From the NCBI GenBank assembly GCA_964242595.1, contig CAXTBC010000003.1, positions 46,210 to 110,209 on the forward strand: a DNA stretch of 64,000 nt. Direction: 5' to 3'. This document shows positions 41,682 to 50,828 of this stretch, piece by piece. Source of the stretch: BOG-908 sp964242595 (GTDB lineage Bacteria > Pseudomonadota > Alphaproteobacteria > Acetobacterales > Acetobacteraceae). The notes under the pieces are model-generated. The model ran no database searches. It worked only from the letters and a program-made list of their open reading frames with translations, and had not been told where the DNA came from. Every line of letters begins with the position of its first letter. Position 1 is the stretch's first letter. The position numbers were made by a program, and so were the translations under genes.

Positions 41682-41715
41682 GCAAGGTTGGAGCTCTGCC
41701 CCATTTTCGTCTTGC
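41682..41715. repeat. Fragment of family B repeat
   Basis: GCAAGGTTGGAGCTCTGCCCC followed by ATTTTCG resembles only the left end of family B (AAGCATGGGGCTCTGCCCC). Confidence 0.5.
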
Positions 41716-41746
41716 TTACACCAACCCGCGTTGTCTTTGACTCATC

Positions 41747-41899
41747 GAAGCAAGCAGTCCTCTTCTAAAAAAAAGAACCGAAACTTTTGCCTTCCGCATC
41801 TGAAACAGCAAGTACCGCAGGTTAGATAAAGGTAGCTGATACGGCGCAGGACAAAAGCTTTTTGCTTCTTTTTTTCAAAAATGAAGGCCTTGCTTCCTT
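41747..41899. repeat. Family A dispersed repeat, long-core variant
   Basis: Left arm AAGCAAGCAGTCCTCTTCTAAAA..., core CCGCATCTGAAACAGCAAGTACC, then GCTGATACGGCGCAGG and a C-type right arm. A sister of the copy at 26.7 kb. Confidence 0.82.
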
Positions 41900-41986
41900 T
41901 ACTTAGCCAGTGTCGATGCGGGCTGATGTCAGCACGCGTTCGCCAGACGGGGCCTTACCCCCAGGCCCTCATCTGGGTGACGTCTA

Positions 41987-42844
41987 TCAGCCCGTCTCGT
42001 CCTCCAGCCTCGCCGTGCTCCTTACCAGCCCGCGCCGGCTCGGCACGTCGATGAAGGCCAGCATCTCGGCCACCAGCTCGTCGTCAGCCATGGCGCGCGC
42101 CGCCTCCAGTCGGCTGGCGAACACGGTGCCGCCCTCACCCTCGGCGGCGAACAGCAGCCGGAAGGCTGCACGCAGGCGGTGCAGCCCGGCCCTGTCCACC
42201 CCGCGGCGTTTCAGGCCCACCACGTTCAGCCCGGTCAGCCTGGCGCGGTTGCCCATCACGGTGCCGAACGGGATCACGTCGGCCTCCACGCCGGAGGCAC
42301 CGCCCACCATGGCTGCGCGCCCAATGCGCACGAACTGGTGCAGGGCGGTCGCTCCGCCGATCACCGCGCCGTCGCCGATCGTCACGTGTCCGCCCATCAC
42401 CACGTTGTTGGCCACGATCACCCCGTCGCCCAGTGCGCAGTCATGCGCCACGTGGACCACCGCCATCAGCAGGCAGTCGGCGCCCACGCGCGTGACGCCG
42501 GTGCCGGTGACGGTGCCGCGGTGGATGGTGCAGTGCTCGCGGATCTGGGTGCGCGGCCCGATCACCGTGCGGGTCGGCTCGCCGCGGTATTTCAGGTCCT
42601 GCGGCGGCAGGCCCACGGTGCAGAACGGGTACAGCACGGCACCCGCGCCCACCTGCGTGTCGCCATCGACCACCACGTGGCTGACCAGCCGCACCCCGGC
42701 CTCGATCACCACGTCCGGCCCCACGCTGCACCACGGCCCGATCTCGGCCCCGTCCCCCAGGCGCGCGCCCGGCGCCACGATGGCGCTGGGGTGCACGCGG
42801 GCGCCCTGGGTCAGGCCAGGAGCCGGCTGGCTCGCCTGGTCCAT
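41987..42844 (-). CDS. lpxA: UDP-N-acetylglucosamine O-acyltransferase
   Basis: 285 residues from ATG 42844 (MDQASQPAP); a GTG at 42874 would add ten residues and lie five bases from the fabZ stop. Hexapeptide-repeat left-handed helix followed by a C-terminal helical region. The family block QDLKYRGEPTRTVIG, the catalytic His in VVHVAHDC, and GLKRRGVDRAGLHRLRAAFRLLF are clear. It starts lipid A synthesis by acylating UDP-GlcNAc from acyl-ACP. Last gene of the lpxD-fabZ-lpxA run. Confidence 0.94.
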   Translation of the reverse strand: MDQASQPAPGLTQGARVHPSAIVAPGARLGDGAEIGPWCSVGPDVVIEAGVRLVSHVVVDGDTQVGAGAVLYPFCTVGLPPQDLKYRGEPTRTVIGPRTQIREHCTIHRGTVTGTGVTRVGADCLLMAVVHVAHDCALGDGVIVANNVVMGGHVTIGDGAVIGGATALHQFVRIGRAAMVGGASGVEADVIPFGTVMGNRARLTGLNVVGLKRRGVDRAGLHRLRAAFRLLFAAEGEGGTVFASRLEAARAMADDELVAEMLAFIDVPSRRGLVRSTARLEDETG

Positions 42845-42878
42845 CACGCGATCCGCCTGAAAGCTGACGCCCACAAGC

Positions 42879-43418
42879 TCATGTCCCGCCCGGCGTGTCG
42901 TCCATGATCATCGCCGAGTACGTCGCCTCGGCCACAGAGACGCCGTCCACCCTGGCCACGGCGGAGAACTTCCACACCGCGCCGCGCCGGCGCTCCCGCG
43001 TCACGTGGATGCGCAACTGGTCGCCGGGCATCACCGGGCGGCGGAACTTGGCGCTCTCGATCGTCATGAAATAGACCACCTTGCCCGCCGCCTGCGGCCC
43101 CAGCGACTCCACCACCAGCACGGCGGAGGTTTGCGCCATGCTCTCGATGATGAGCACGCCAGGCATTACCGGGTGGCCGGGGAAGTGGCCCTGGAAGAAC
43201 GGCTCGTTGACCGAGACGTTCTTGATGCCCACGGCCGAGACGTGCGGCACCACGTCCACCATCTTGTCGATCAGCAGCATGGGAAAGCGATGCGGGATGG
43301 CCTGCATGATGCGCGCGATGTCGATCAGATCGATCCGCGTGCCCTCCGCCACCTCTCCGGATGCCGAGTGCCGAGGCGCCTCCGCGCTCGCGATGCTGTC
43401 CTGTGCCGTGGCGTCCAT
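42879..43418 (-). CDS. fabZ: 3-hydroxyacyl-ACP dehydratase FabZ
   Basis: 179 residues, hot-dog fold. The family motif PHRFPMLLIDKMVDV and the catalytic His/Glu segments FFQGHFPGHPVMPGVLIIESMAQ are intact. It dehydrates 3-hydroxyacyl-ACP in fatty acid synthesis, competing with LpxA for its substrate. About 35 extra N-terminal residues precede the domain. It sits three bases after the lpxD stop. Confidence 0.96.
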   Translation of the reverse strand: MDATAQDSIASAEAPRHSASGEVAEGTRIDLIDIARIMQAIPHRFPMLLIDKMVDVVPHVSAVGIKNVSVNEPFFQGHFPGHPVMPGVLIIESMAQTSAVLVVESLGPQAAGKVVYFMTIESAKFRRPVMPGDQLRIHVTRERRRGAVWKFSAVARVDGVSVAEATYSAMIMDDTPGGT

Positions 43419-43421
43419 CGT

Positions 43422-44648
43422 TCAGCCTGCTGCCTTCGACCCGTCCGGTGCGGGCGGGTCCTGTGTGTTGCCCGCCGCGCCGCGACCTGTCTCGTTAGCC
43501 ACTGCGCGACCCGCTTCGTTTGCCACCCCGCGGCGGGCCAGCCGGCGCAGCACGGCCACGTTGCGGAAGAACTCGCGGATCGGCAAGGCCGGGCTGCCGA
43601 TCACGTCGGAGGCGGCCGGCACGTCCGACATCACGCCGGCCTGCGCGCCGATGCGTGCCTTGGCGCCTATCCTGAGGTGCCCCGCCAACCCTGCTTGCGC
43701 GCCGATCTGCACGAAGTCCTCCAGCGTGCAGGAGCCTGCGGTCCCCGACTGCCCGGCCATCGCGCAGTAGCGGCCCAACTGGGTGTTGTGGCCAATCTGG
43801 ACCAGGTTGTCGATGCGCGAGCCGGTGCCGATCACCGTGTCGTGCGAAGCGCCGCGGTCCACGGTGGAGTTCGCACCGACCTCCACGCCGTCCTGCAGGA
43901 TCACCCTTCCCAGCTGCGGCACGCTGGCGAAGCCCTGCGGCGTGACGGCAAATCCGAACCCGTCCTGTCCCACCCGCGCCCCAGGATAGAGGATCACGCG
44001 CGTGCCCAGCAGCGCGTGGCTGAGCGTGGCACCGGCGCCGATCCGGCAGCCCGCCCCCATCTGCACGCCCCCACCCACCACGGCGTGCGGCCCGATCACG
44101 CAGCCCGCCCCCAGCCGCGCGCGGGGCCCGATCACCGCATAGGGTCCGATTTCGGCGTCCGCCCCGATCTCGGCCGTGGCGTCGATCACCGCCGTGGGGT
44201 GCACGCCCGGCACCGCCGGCGGCGCCGGGTGGAACAGCCAACCGATCCGTGCCCAGGCGAGAAGCGGGTCGGCCACCACCAGCGCCGTGCTGGTAGCCGG
44301 CACCCGGGCGGCCATCGCAGTGCTCACCACCACCACGCCGGCCCTTGTCTGCGCGGCCGCGGCGACGTAGCGGGGGTTGTGCAGCACCGCGACCTCGTCC
44401 GGACCCGCCGCCTGCAGCGCGGCCACGCCGGTCAGCCGGCGCTGCCCGGCCAGCTCCGGACGGCTCGCGACGCCGCCGGTCTCGGCCAGCAGCGCGTTTA
44501 GACTGAACGGCCCGGCCCGGCCGAAAAAGCGCGGGTCGCCCAGAAGCTCGCGCTCCACCCCGCCGGCCAGCGGCCCGGATACAGCGCCGCTGTCCGGCAG
44601 CCCGGATGCGGTGCCACCGTCCGGCGGTGGGTCGCTCACGCCAGCCAT
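43422..44648 (-). CDS. lpxD: UDP-3-O-acylglucosamine N-acyltransferase
   Basis: 408 residues, longer than the usual 340-350 because of N- and C-terminal Ala/Gly-rich extensions. The N-terminal uridine-binding domain is followed by hexapeptide repeats, including HPTAVIDATAEIGADAEIG, DRGASHDTVIG, NLVQIGHNTQLG and the His-bearing segment before the GQSGTAGSC repeat. It adds the second acyl chain of lipid A. Its ATG directly follows the ompH stop with no gap. Confidence 0.94.
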   Translation of the reverse strand: MAGVSDPPPDGGTASGLPDSGAVSGPLAGGVERELLGDPRFFGRAGPFSLNALLAETGGVASRPELAGQRRLTGVAALQAAGPDEVAVLHNPRYVAAAAQTRAGVVVVSTAMAARVPATSTALVVADPLLAWARIGWLFHPAPPAVPGVHPTAVIDATAEIGADAEIGPYAVIGPRARLGAGCVIGPHAVVGGGVQMGAGCRIGAGATLSHALLGTRVILYPGARVGQDGFGFAVTPQGFASVPQLGRVILQDGVEVGANSTVDRGASHDTVIGTGSRIDNLVQIGHNTQLGRYCAMAGQSGTAGSCTLEDFVQIGAQAGLAGHLRIGAKARIGAQAGVMSDVPAASDVIGSPALPIREFFRNVAVLRRLARRGVANEAGRAVANETGRGAAGNTQDPPAPDGSKAAG

Positions 44649-45506
44649 CTACCGCGCCGGCACGGCCGCGGCGGCCTGGGTGGCGCCGGGCGCCGCCGGC
44701 GGGCTGCCCCAATCCTTCGGCAGCTTGGCCGGGTCGATGTCCTCGGCCGGGATCTGCACCGTCGGCATCAGCTTGTTCAGCTCGCCGGCCACCTGGTCGG
44801 TGATGTCGAATTGCGGCTGGTTCAGCGCCACCTGGCTACGGTGCAGCACGACATTCATGCCGCGGCTCTCGGCCACCTGGCGGATCACCGCCACCAGCGT
44901 GCTCTCGATCTGGTTCAGTGCCACCTGACCGGCTTCTGAGATGATGCGGTTGCGCTCCTGCAGCACGCGGCGGTCGTTGGCCACGCGGTCGCGCAGCGCC
45001 CGCTCGCGCGACCGGCCCTGGTCGGGCGTCAGCTTCGGCGCGTCGGCTTGCAGACCCTGTTCCAGCGAACGCCACGTGGCCTGCGCGTGCTCCACGTCCA
45101 CCCGCAGCTTCTCCTTGCGGGCGCCGATGATGCGCTGGATGATCTGCGCCGCGTTGGACTGGTGCATCACGTCCGGCACGCCCAGCACGCCGATCACCAC
45201 CGGCGGCGGCGGGTTGGCCTTGGGCAGGGCGGGCAGCACCGGCACCGGCGGCTGCGGCAGCGGCGGCAAAGGCTGCTGCTGCTGACCCGGGTCGTCGCTG
45301 CCGGTGTCGGCCACCGAGGGCGGCAACGGCGCGGCGGCCACCGGAACCGGCCGCGCGGTGCGCGGCGTGCGTGCAGGGGCTGCGGCATGCGGCGCCGCGG
45401 GCTGCGGCGGGATGAAATAGCCGGGGCTGCCCTGTGCCGCGGCCCGGGCGCCGGGAAGCAGGCAAAGCAGCAGGGCCGCGGCGGCGGCAGGCGGACATGT
45501 GCGCAT
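44649..45506 (-). CDS. OmpH/Skp-family periplasmic chaperone
   Basis: 285 residues with a signal peptide (CPPAAAAALLLCLLPGARAAA), a long Pro/Ala-rich linker, and a C-terminal coiled-coil OmpH domain (IIGARKEKLRVDVEHAQATW, ERNRIISEAGQVALNQIES). It should hold unfolded outer-membrane proteins in the periplasm for BamA. The Pro-rich linker of about 90 residues makes it longer than E. coli Skp (161). Its ATG overlaps the bamA stop by one base. Confidence 0.88.
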   Translation of the reverse strand: MRTCPPAAAAALLLCLLPGARAAAQGSPGYFIPPQPAAPHAAAPARTPRTARPVPVAAAPLPPSVADTGSDDPGQQQQPLPPLPQPPVPVLPALPKANPPPPVVIGVLGVPDVMHQSNAAQIIQRIIGARKEKLRVDVEHAQATWRSLEQGLQADAPKLTPDQGRSRERALRDRVANDRRVLQERNRIISEAGQVALNQIESTLVAVIRQVAESRGMNVVLHRSQVALNQPQFDITDQVAGELNKLMPTVQIPAEDIDPAKLPKDWGSPPAAPGATQAAAAVPAR

Positions 45507-48100
45507 CACTGGAACCTCGTTCCGAAACCGAATTTGAAGACCTGGGTCTGGTCGTAGGGCTGCTTGATCAGCGGGATGCCCAGGTCGATGTTGATCAACC
45601 CGAACGGGCTTTTCCACGAAATGCCGACGCCGGCAGAAAGGCGTATGCTGTTGTCGTCGTAGAAGCACTCGGTGATCGGCGTGCCGTGGTCGTCCACCTT
45701 GCGGCCGTGGAACACCTGCGAGGTGGGCAGGCAGCTCGTGGCCGCGTTCGGTGGCACGTTCAGGCCTGACAGTCCGCCGGAATCCACGAAGGTGCGGCCG
45801 GTCAGCCCGAAATCGGCCGGCACGGGCAGCGGGAAATGCAGCTCCGTACTTTGCGTGTAGATGAAGTTGCCGCCGATGCTGTCGCTGCCGTGATAGAAGA
45901 TGTCGGCCGCGGGGCACGAACTGTTCGCAGGCCCGCCGTTCGCAATGTTTGTCGCGAGGTTCGCCACAGGACCTGTAAGGCAGGTCGAGTACGCCACAGA
46001 GTGCGGGCCCACGCCCTGGTCGAGGAAGCCGCGCAGGTTGTCGCCGCCCAGGAAGAAGCGGTCGATGATGCGCTCCTTGCTCTGGAAGTTGTCCAGGTAG
46101 CCGGCACCCTGGCTGAACGAGATGCCCCACAGCGCGTTGCCGGTGAAGTAGTCCAGCGGCAGGAAATACGTGCTGTCGATCTTCGAGCGCAAATAGTGCT
46201 CGTCGCCGCCCAGCCCGGCCAGGTCGGTGCCCACGCGCACGACGAAGCCGTCATGCGGCGCCACCCTGCTGTCGCGGTAGTCGAAGGACAGCGTCTGGCC
46301 GATCTGCGAGAGTAGCGAGTAGCCGGCCTCGTCCTGCACGTAGACGCTGGCGAACTGGCTGATGTTGTTCACGTCGCGGTCGCTGACCGTGTAGTTGAAC
46401 GCCTGGCTGATGTGGTCGTTATAGGCGTAGCCTACCCGGAAGCTCAGGCCGTAGCGTGTCTCGCTGTAGTCCGACACGTACTGGTTGTTGTTGGTCAGGA
46501 AGAAGATGTCGCCGCCAGCCACCAGGTTGCGGTCCAGGAAGTAGGGGTCTGTGGCGGACAGGTCCACCTGGCTCTGCCGTGTCGCCAGCGTGCCGTTGAT
46601 GCCGGCATCGATGCCGGTGCCGATCAGGTTGTGTTGGCGCAGCCCAGCCTGGCCCAGGATGCCCGACGTGGTGGAGTAGCCGCCGCCCAGCGAGAGTTCG
46701 CCGGTGGCCTTCTCGGTAAGTTCGGTGTTGACCACCACGCGGTCTGCCGCCGAGCCGGGCACCGGCGTCAGCTTCACGTCGCTGAAGTAGCCCAGATCGG
46801 TCAGGCGCTGCTTGGTCTGGCGGATCAGCGCAGGGTCGTTCGGGTCGCCCTCGGCAAAGCGGAACTCGCGCCGGATCACCCTGTCGCGAGTCACCGTGTT
46901 GCCGCTGATGTCGATGCGCTCGACATAGGTGCGCGGCCCCTGGGAGATGTCGAACTCCAGGTCCACCGTATGCTTCTTGCGATCGCGCGCGATGCGCGGG
47001 TTGACCGCCAGGAAGGGGTTGGCGTTCACCCGGCGGACCGCGTCCTGGATCAGGTCGCTGCTCTTCTCGACCAGGTTGCCGTTGTAGAGGCCGCCCTCCT
47101 GCTCCTTGACCAGGCTGCGGAACGGCGCGGGATCCACTTTGGGCACGCTGCTCTTCACGCTGAGCTTGCCCACACGGTAGCGCTCGCCCTCGCTCACCTG
47201 GAAGGTCAGGAAGAATGCCTGGCGCTCGGGCGAGAGCTCGGCCACCGTGTTGGTCACCTGCACGTCGGCGTAGCCGTGCTCGAGGTAGAAGCGGCGGATC
47301 AGCTCGCGGTCGAAGTTCACTCGCTCGGGGTTGAACTGGTCGCTGCTGCTGAAGAACCGCCACAGCCGCTCCTCGCGGCTGTCGATCACGCCCTTGAGGT
47401 CGTCCTCGGAAAAGGCGTGGTTGCCCACGAATAGGATGCGGCTGATCTTCGTCTCGGGGCCTTCGACGATCTTAAAGATCACGTTCACCCGGTTCTGCGG
47501 CAGGCGCACCAGGAACGGCTCCACGGTGGCGGCGAACCGGCCCTTGCCGGCGTACACGCCCAGCAGCTTGGTGCGGTCCTGCTGGGCCATGCGGGTGGTG
47601 AACACCGCGCGCGGCCGCAGCTCCAGCGCCTTACGCAGGTCGTCCTCCTTGACGTTGTGGTTACCCTCGAAGCTGATGGCGTTAACCAGCGGGTTCTCGT
47701 GGACGTGGACCACCAGGTTCGCGCCGTCGCGCCGGATGTTCACGTCGCTGAACAGGCCGGTGGCGTACAGCGTGCGCAACGAGCGGTCCACGCGGTCGCT
47801 GCCGAACGAGTCGCCCGGGGTGACCAGCATGTAGGAGAGGATGGTGCCCTCCTCGATGCGTTGGTTGCCCTCGATCCGGATGGTCTGGATGGCGTCGCCG
47901 GGGTTGGCGGCGGCAGAAGCAGCAGGGGCGTGGGCATGGTGCGCGCGGTGGTGCGGCCGCACCACCGCGCTCGGCGCCGCGTCCGTGCCGGCGGGCTCGC
48001 TTGGGGCTGCCGGAGCCGCGTCCTGGGCGCTGGCGTTGCCGTGGGCGAGAAGGGGCAGCACGCAAATCGAGGCAAGCAGCGCGGCGCGTGAACGGTGCAA
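45506..48100 (-). CDS. bamA: Outer membrane protein assembly factor BamA
   Basis: 864 residues: signal peptide, a His/Ala-rich linker, POTRA domains from about residue 70 (IQTIRIEGNQRIEEGTILSY, then further repeats such as NAISFEGNHNVKEDDL and ISRILFVGNHAFSEDDLKG), and a C-terminal 16-strand barrel. The barrel contains RGFLDQGVGP (the VRGF-type L6 motif) and ends in a terminal aromatic-x pattern (FGFGTRFQ). It inserts outer-membrane proteins. The 287-base gap upstream to rseP has no convincing gene and may hold its own promoter. Confidence 0.96.
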   Translation of the reverse strand: MHRSRAALLASICVLPLLAHGNASAQDAAPAAPSEPAGTDAAPSAVVRPHHRAHHAHAPAASAAANPGDAIQTIRIEGNQRIEEGTILSYMLVTPGDSFGSDRVDRSLRTLYATGLFSDVNIRRDGANLVVHVHENPLVNAISFEGNHNVKEDDLRKALELRPRAVFTTRMAQQDRTKLLGVYAGKGRFAATVEPFLVRLPQNRVNVIFKIVEGPETKISRILFVGNHAFSEDDLKGVIDSREERLWRFFSSSDQFNPERVNFDRELIRRFYLEHGYADVQVTNTVAELSPERQAFFLTFQVSEGERYRVGKLSVKSSVPKVDPAPFRSLVKEQEGGLYNGNLVEKSSDLIQDAVRRVNANPFLAVNPRIARDRKKHTVDLEFDISQGPRTYVERIDISGNTVTRDRVIRREFRFAEGDPNDPALIRQTKQRLTDLGYFSDVKLTPVPGSAADRVVVNTELTEKATGELSLGGGYSTTSGILGQAGLRQHNLIGTGIDAGINGTLATRQSQVDLSATDPYFLDRNLVAGGDIFFLTNNNQYVSDYSETRYGLSFRVGYAYNDHISQAFNYTVSDRDVNNISQFASVYVQDEAGYSLLSQIGQTLSFDYRDSRVAPHDGFVVRVGTDLAGLGGDEHYLRSKIDSTYFLPLDYFTGNALWGISFSQGAGYLDNFQSKERIIDRFFLGGDNLRGFLDQGVGPHSVAYSTCLTGPVANLATNIANGGPANSSCPAADIFYHGSDSIGGNFIYTQSTELHFPLPVPADFGLTGRTFVDSGGLSGLNVPPNAATSCLPTSQVFHGRKVDDHGTPITECFYDDNSIRLSAGVGISWKSPFGLINIDLGIPLIKQPYDQTQVFKFGFGTRFQ

Positions 48101-48387
48101 CGAGGAACCCCCAGATAAGCGCCTGCCAAGCCGCAGACGAGGTGTCCGGCGGTGGCGGAAGCGGCGGATAGTGCCGCCTCATCCGGTGCGGGCTACCCGA
48201 GATCGTGATCGCTGTCCATGCGACCCAGACGGTCGTTCCGGTTGGTTGCCGATGCCGACGGGACGGCTGCCCGGCGGCCCAGCAGGCGGATCCCTGCGGT
48301 CAGCACGTCCATCCTCGGCCGGCACCGCACACGGCGCGGCTCACCGTTGCCGGTGGCCAGACAGCGAATTTTGCGCAACGCCGGCGC

Positions 48388-49500
48388 CTAGCCGATCAGG
48401 TGCGCCACCCACTGCACCGCGCCCGTGTGCACCAGGTCGTTCCACGAGATGAAAACAAACAGCGATGCGATCAGCGCGAACCCGACGCGGTAGCCGTAAT
48501 CCAGCGCGCGCGGCGGCAGCGGGCGGCCGCGCACCGCCTCGGCGGCGTAGAACATCAGGTGGCCGCCATCCAGGATCGGAATCGGCATCAGGTTCATCAG
48601 GCCCAAATTGATCGACAGCAAGCCGATGAACTCCACCAGTCGGGCCACGCCCAACTGCGCCACCTGGCCGGACATGCTGGCGATCGCGATGGGCCCGCCA
48701 AGATCATGCACCCCGTGCCCGGTCGTCAGGATGCGGCCAAGCCCCTGCAGCGTCTGCCACAGCACCAGCCAGGTCTGTTCCACGCCGGCCTGCAGCGCGT
48801 CCACGGGGCCGAGCCGCACCGAAGCCACCGCCCCGGCGCTGACCCCCAGGCGACCTACCGACAGGTCGCCCGGGCTGGCCGGCTTGATGAGCACCGGCAC
48901 GGTGATGTCCTGCGCGCCGCGGTGGATGCTGAGCTGCAGGGTGCGCCCGGCGCTGGCGGCGACGATCCGCCGTAAGTCCTCGAAGGCGGTGACGTGCCGG
49001 CCGTCGGCCGCCTGGATCGCGTCGCCCGGCTTCAGGCCGGCATCGGCCGCCGAGCTGCCGGCGGCGACGTCGCCCACCACCGGCAGCGGCACCGGCCGGC
49101 CGACCACCGCGAACAGCGCGCTGAACAGCACGATGGCGAGCAGGAAGTTGGCCACCGGCCCTGCCACGGTCACGATCGCCCGCGAGGCGACCGTCTTCTC
49201 GAAGAACGCCTGGCCCGGCCGGTCGGAGGTCTGGTCCATCGCATTCTCGTTGGCCACGTTCATCGCCATGCCGTGCATCTTGACGAAGCCACCCAAGGGC
49301 AGCGCGCACACTTTCCACACAGTGCCGCGCCGGTCCGTCCAGGAGACCAGCGCCGGGCCGAACCCGACCGAGAATGCCTCCACGTAGATGCCGCGCCAGC
49401 GTGCCGCCACGTAGTGCCCGAGTTCGTGGATGGTGACGAGCACGCCGAGCACCAGGGCGAAGCTGGCGAGGGTCTGGACCAGATGGGCGATCGACGACAT
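48388..49500 (-). CDS. rseP: RIP metalloprotease RseP
   Basis: 370-residue inner-membrane site-2 protease. Zinc motif HELGH at residues 25-29, one central PDZ domain (GLKPGDAIQAADGRHV), and the second motif LMNLMPIPILDGGHL are visible. It cuts anti-sigma factors or signal-peptide remnants within the membrane. It lies eight bases after dxr, the standard dxr-rseP-bamA order. Confidence 0.95.
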   Translation of the reverse strand: MSSIAHLVQTLASFALVLGVLVTIHELGHYVAARWRGIYVEAFSVGFGPALVSWTDRRGTVWKVCALPLGGFVKMHGMAMNVANENAMDQTSDRPGQAFFEKTVASRAIVTVAGPVANFLLAIVLFSALFAVVGRPVPLPVVGDVAAGSSAADAGLKPGDAIQAADGRHVTAFEDLRRIVAASAGRTLQLSIHRGAQDITVPVLIKPASPGDLSVGRLGVSAGAVASVRLGPVDALQAGVEQTWLVLWQTLQGLGRILTTGHGVHDLGGPIAIASMSGQVAQLGVARLVEFIGLLSINLGLMNLMPIPILDGGHLMFYAAEAVRGRPLPPRALDYGYRVGFALIASLFVFISWNDLVHTGAVQWVAHLIG

Positions 49501-49508
49501 GACGACTC

Positions 49509-50678
49509 CTAGGCCGCCCGGGCCGATTGGCGGCAGGCGGCAAACTCCTCGGCGGTGCGCCGCGCCAGCGTATCGAGCCCGGCTACCGTCTCCAGCGTGT
49601 CCGCCTTATGGGCGCCCAGCCGATCCAGCGCCGCCTCGACCACGGCCGCGATGTCGAGGAAGCCGATCCGGCGCGCCAGGAAGGCGGCCACCGCAACCTC
49701 GTTGGCCGCGTTCAGGATTGTTGGGGCGCCGCCGCCCGCGCGCAAGGCGTCCCGCGCCAGGCGCAAGGCGGGGAAGCGCACCTCGTCCGGCGGCAGGAAC
49801 TCCAGCCGGCCCGCCGCCGCCAGGTCCAGCCGTGGCGAGGACGTGGCGATGCGCGCCGGCCAGGCCAGCGTGTGGGCGATCGGGATCCGCATGTCGGGCG
49901 CGCCCATCTGGGCGATCACGCTGCCGTCCCGGTAGCAGACCATGCCGTGGACGATGGATTGCGGGTGCACCAGCACCTCGATCTCGCCGGACGCGAGCCC
50001 GAACAGCCGCGCCGCCTCGATCACCTCCAGCCCCTTGTTGAACAGGGTCGCCGAGTCAATGCTAATCTTGGCACCCATCGACCAGACCGGGTGGCGCAGC
50101 GCCGTCTCCGGCGTAGCACGGGCCATCTCCTCCGTGCTGGCAGTGCGGAACGGACCGCCCGAGGCGGTCAGGACGATACGCTCCAGCTCCTCGCGGTTGC
50201 TGCCGGCCAGCGCCTGGAAGATGGCATTGTGCTCCGAATCGACCGGCAGCAGCGTGGCGCCGGCATCGGCCACCGCGCGCAGCATCACCTCGCCGGCCGA
50301 GACGATCGCCTCCTTGTTGGCCAGCGCCACTGTGCGGCCGCCCTCGGCGGCCGCCAGGGTGGGCGCAAGGCCGGCGATGCCGGTGATCGCCGCCATCGTC
50401 CAATCGGCCCCCATGCGGGCGGCGGCCAGGACCGCGTCCTGGCCGCAGGCGACTCGGACGCCGCTGCCGGACAATGCGGCGGCCAGCGTCGCGTGCATCG
50501 ATGGGTCGCTGCAGACGGCGATCTCGGCGCGCAGCAGGCGGGCCTGCGCGGCCAGCGCCTCGGCGCTGTTGTTGGCGACCAGCGCCAGCACGCGGTAGCG
50601 CTCGGGGGCGGCGGCCAGCAGGTCGACCGTGCTCTTGCCTATGCTGCCGGTGCTGCCCAGGACGGTGATCGTTTTCAT
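49509..50678 (-). CDS. dxr: 1-deoxy-D-xylulose 5-phosphate reductoisomerase
   Basis: 389 residues. NADPH motif VLGSTGSIGKSTVDLL, ALANKEAIVSAG, the metal site LPVDSEHNAIFQAL, and the flexible loop region HPVWSMGAKISIDSATLFNK are intact. It makes methylerythritol phosphate for isoprenoid synthesis. ATG 50678 has GAAGGAG upstream; the longer ORF reads through a repeat element. Confidence 0.97.
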   Translation of the reverse strand: MKTITVLGSTGSIGKSTVDLLAAAPERYRVLALVANNSAEALAAQARLLRAEIAVCSDPSMHATLAAALSGSGVRVACGQDAVLAAARMGADWTMAAITGIAGLAPTLAAAEGGRTVALANKEAIVSAGEVMLRAVADAGATLLPVDSEHNAIFQALAGSNREELERIVLTASGGPFRTASTEEMARATPETALRHPVWSMGAKISIDSATLFNKGLEVIEAARLFGLASGEIEVLVHPQSIVHGMVCYRDGSVIAQMGAPDMRIPIAHTLAWPARIATSSPRLDLAAAGRLEFLPPDEVRFPALRLARDALRAGGGAPTILNAANEVAVAAFLARRIGFLDIAAVVEAALDRLGAHKADTLETVAGLDTLARRTAEEFAACRQSARAA

Positions 50679-50693
50679 GCACGCTCCTTCAAG

Positions 50694-50828
50694 CAGGAAG
50701 GAAGCAGTTCTTTTTCGAGAAAAAGAACCAAAAGCTTTTGCTCCCTGTCGGGTGGTGCGGAACGGTGCGCGCCCAGTCAGCAAAAGTTTTTTGCTTCTTT
50801 TTTTCAAAAAAGAAGACCTTCCTTCCTA
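50694..50828. repeat. Family A dispersed repeat between cdsA and dxr
   Basis: Full copy, G-type arm left and C-type arm right, core CCCTGTCGGGTGGTGCGGAA. Its right arm encodes the last residues of the cdsA product (GRKEGLLF and stop), so the gene end runs into the repeat. Confidence 0.9.

Noticed and set aside
48193..48378. Possible 61-codon gene between bamA and rseP
   Set aside because: Arg-rich, no ribosome site, no recognisable motif; more likely part of the bamA leader.
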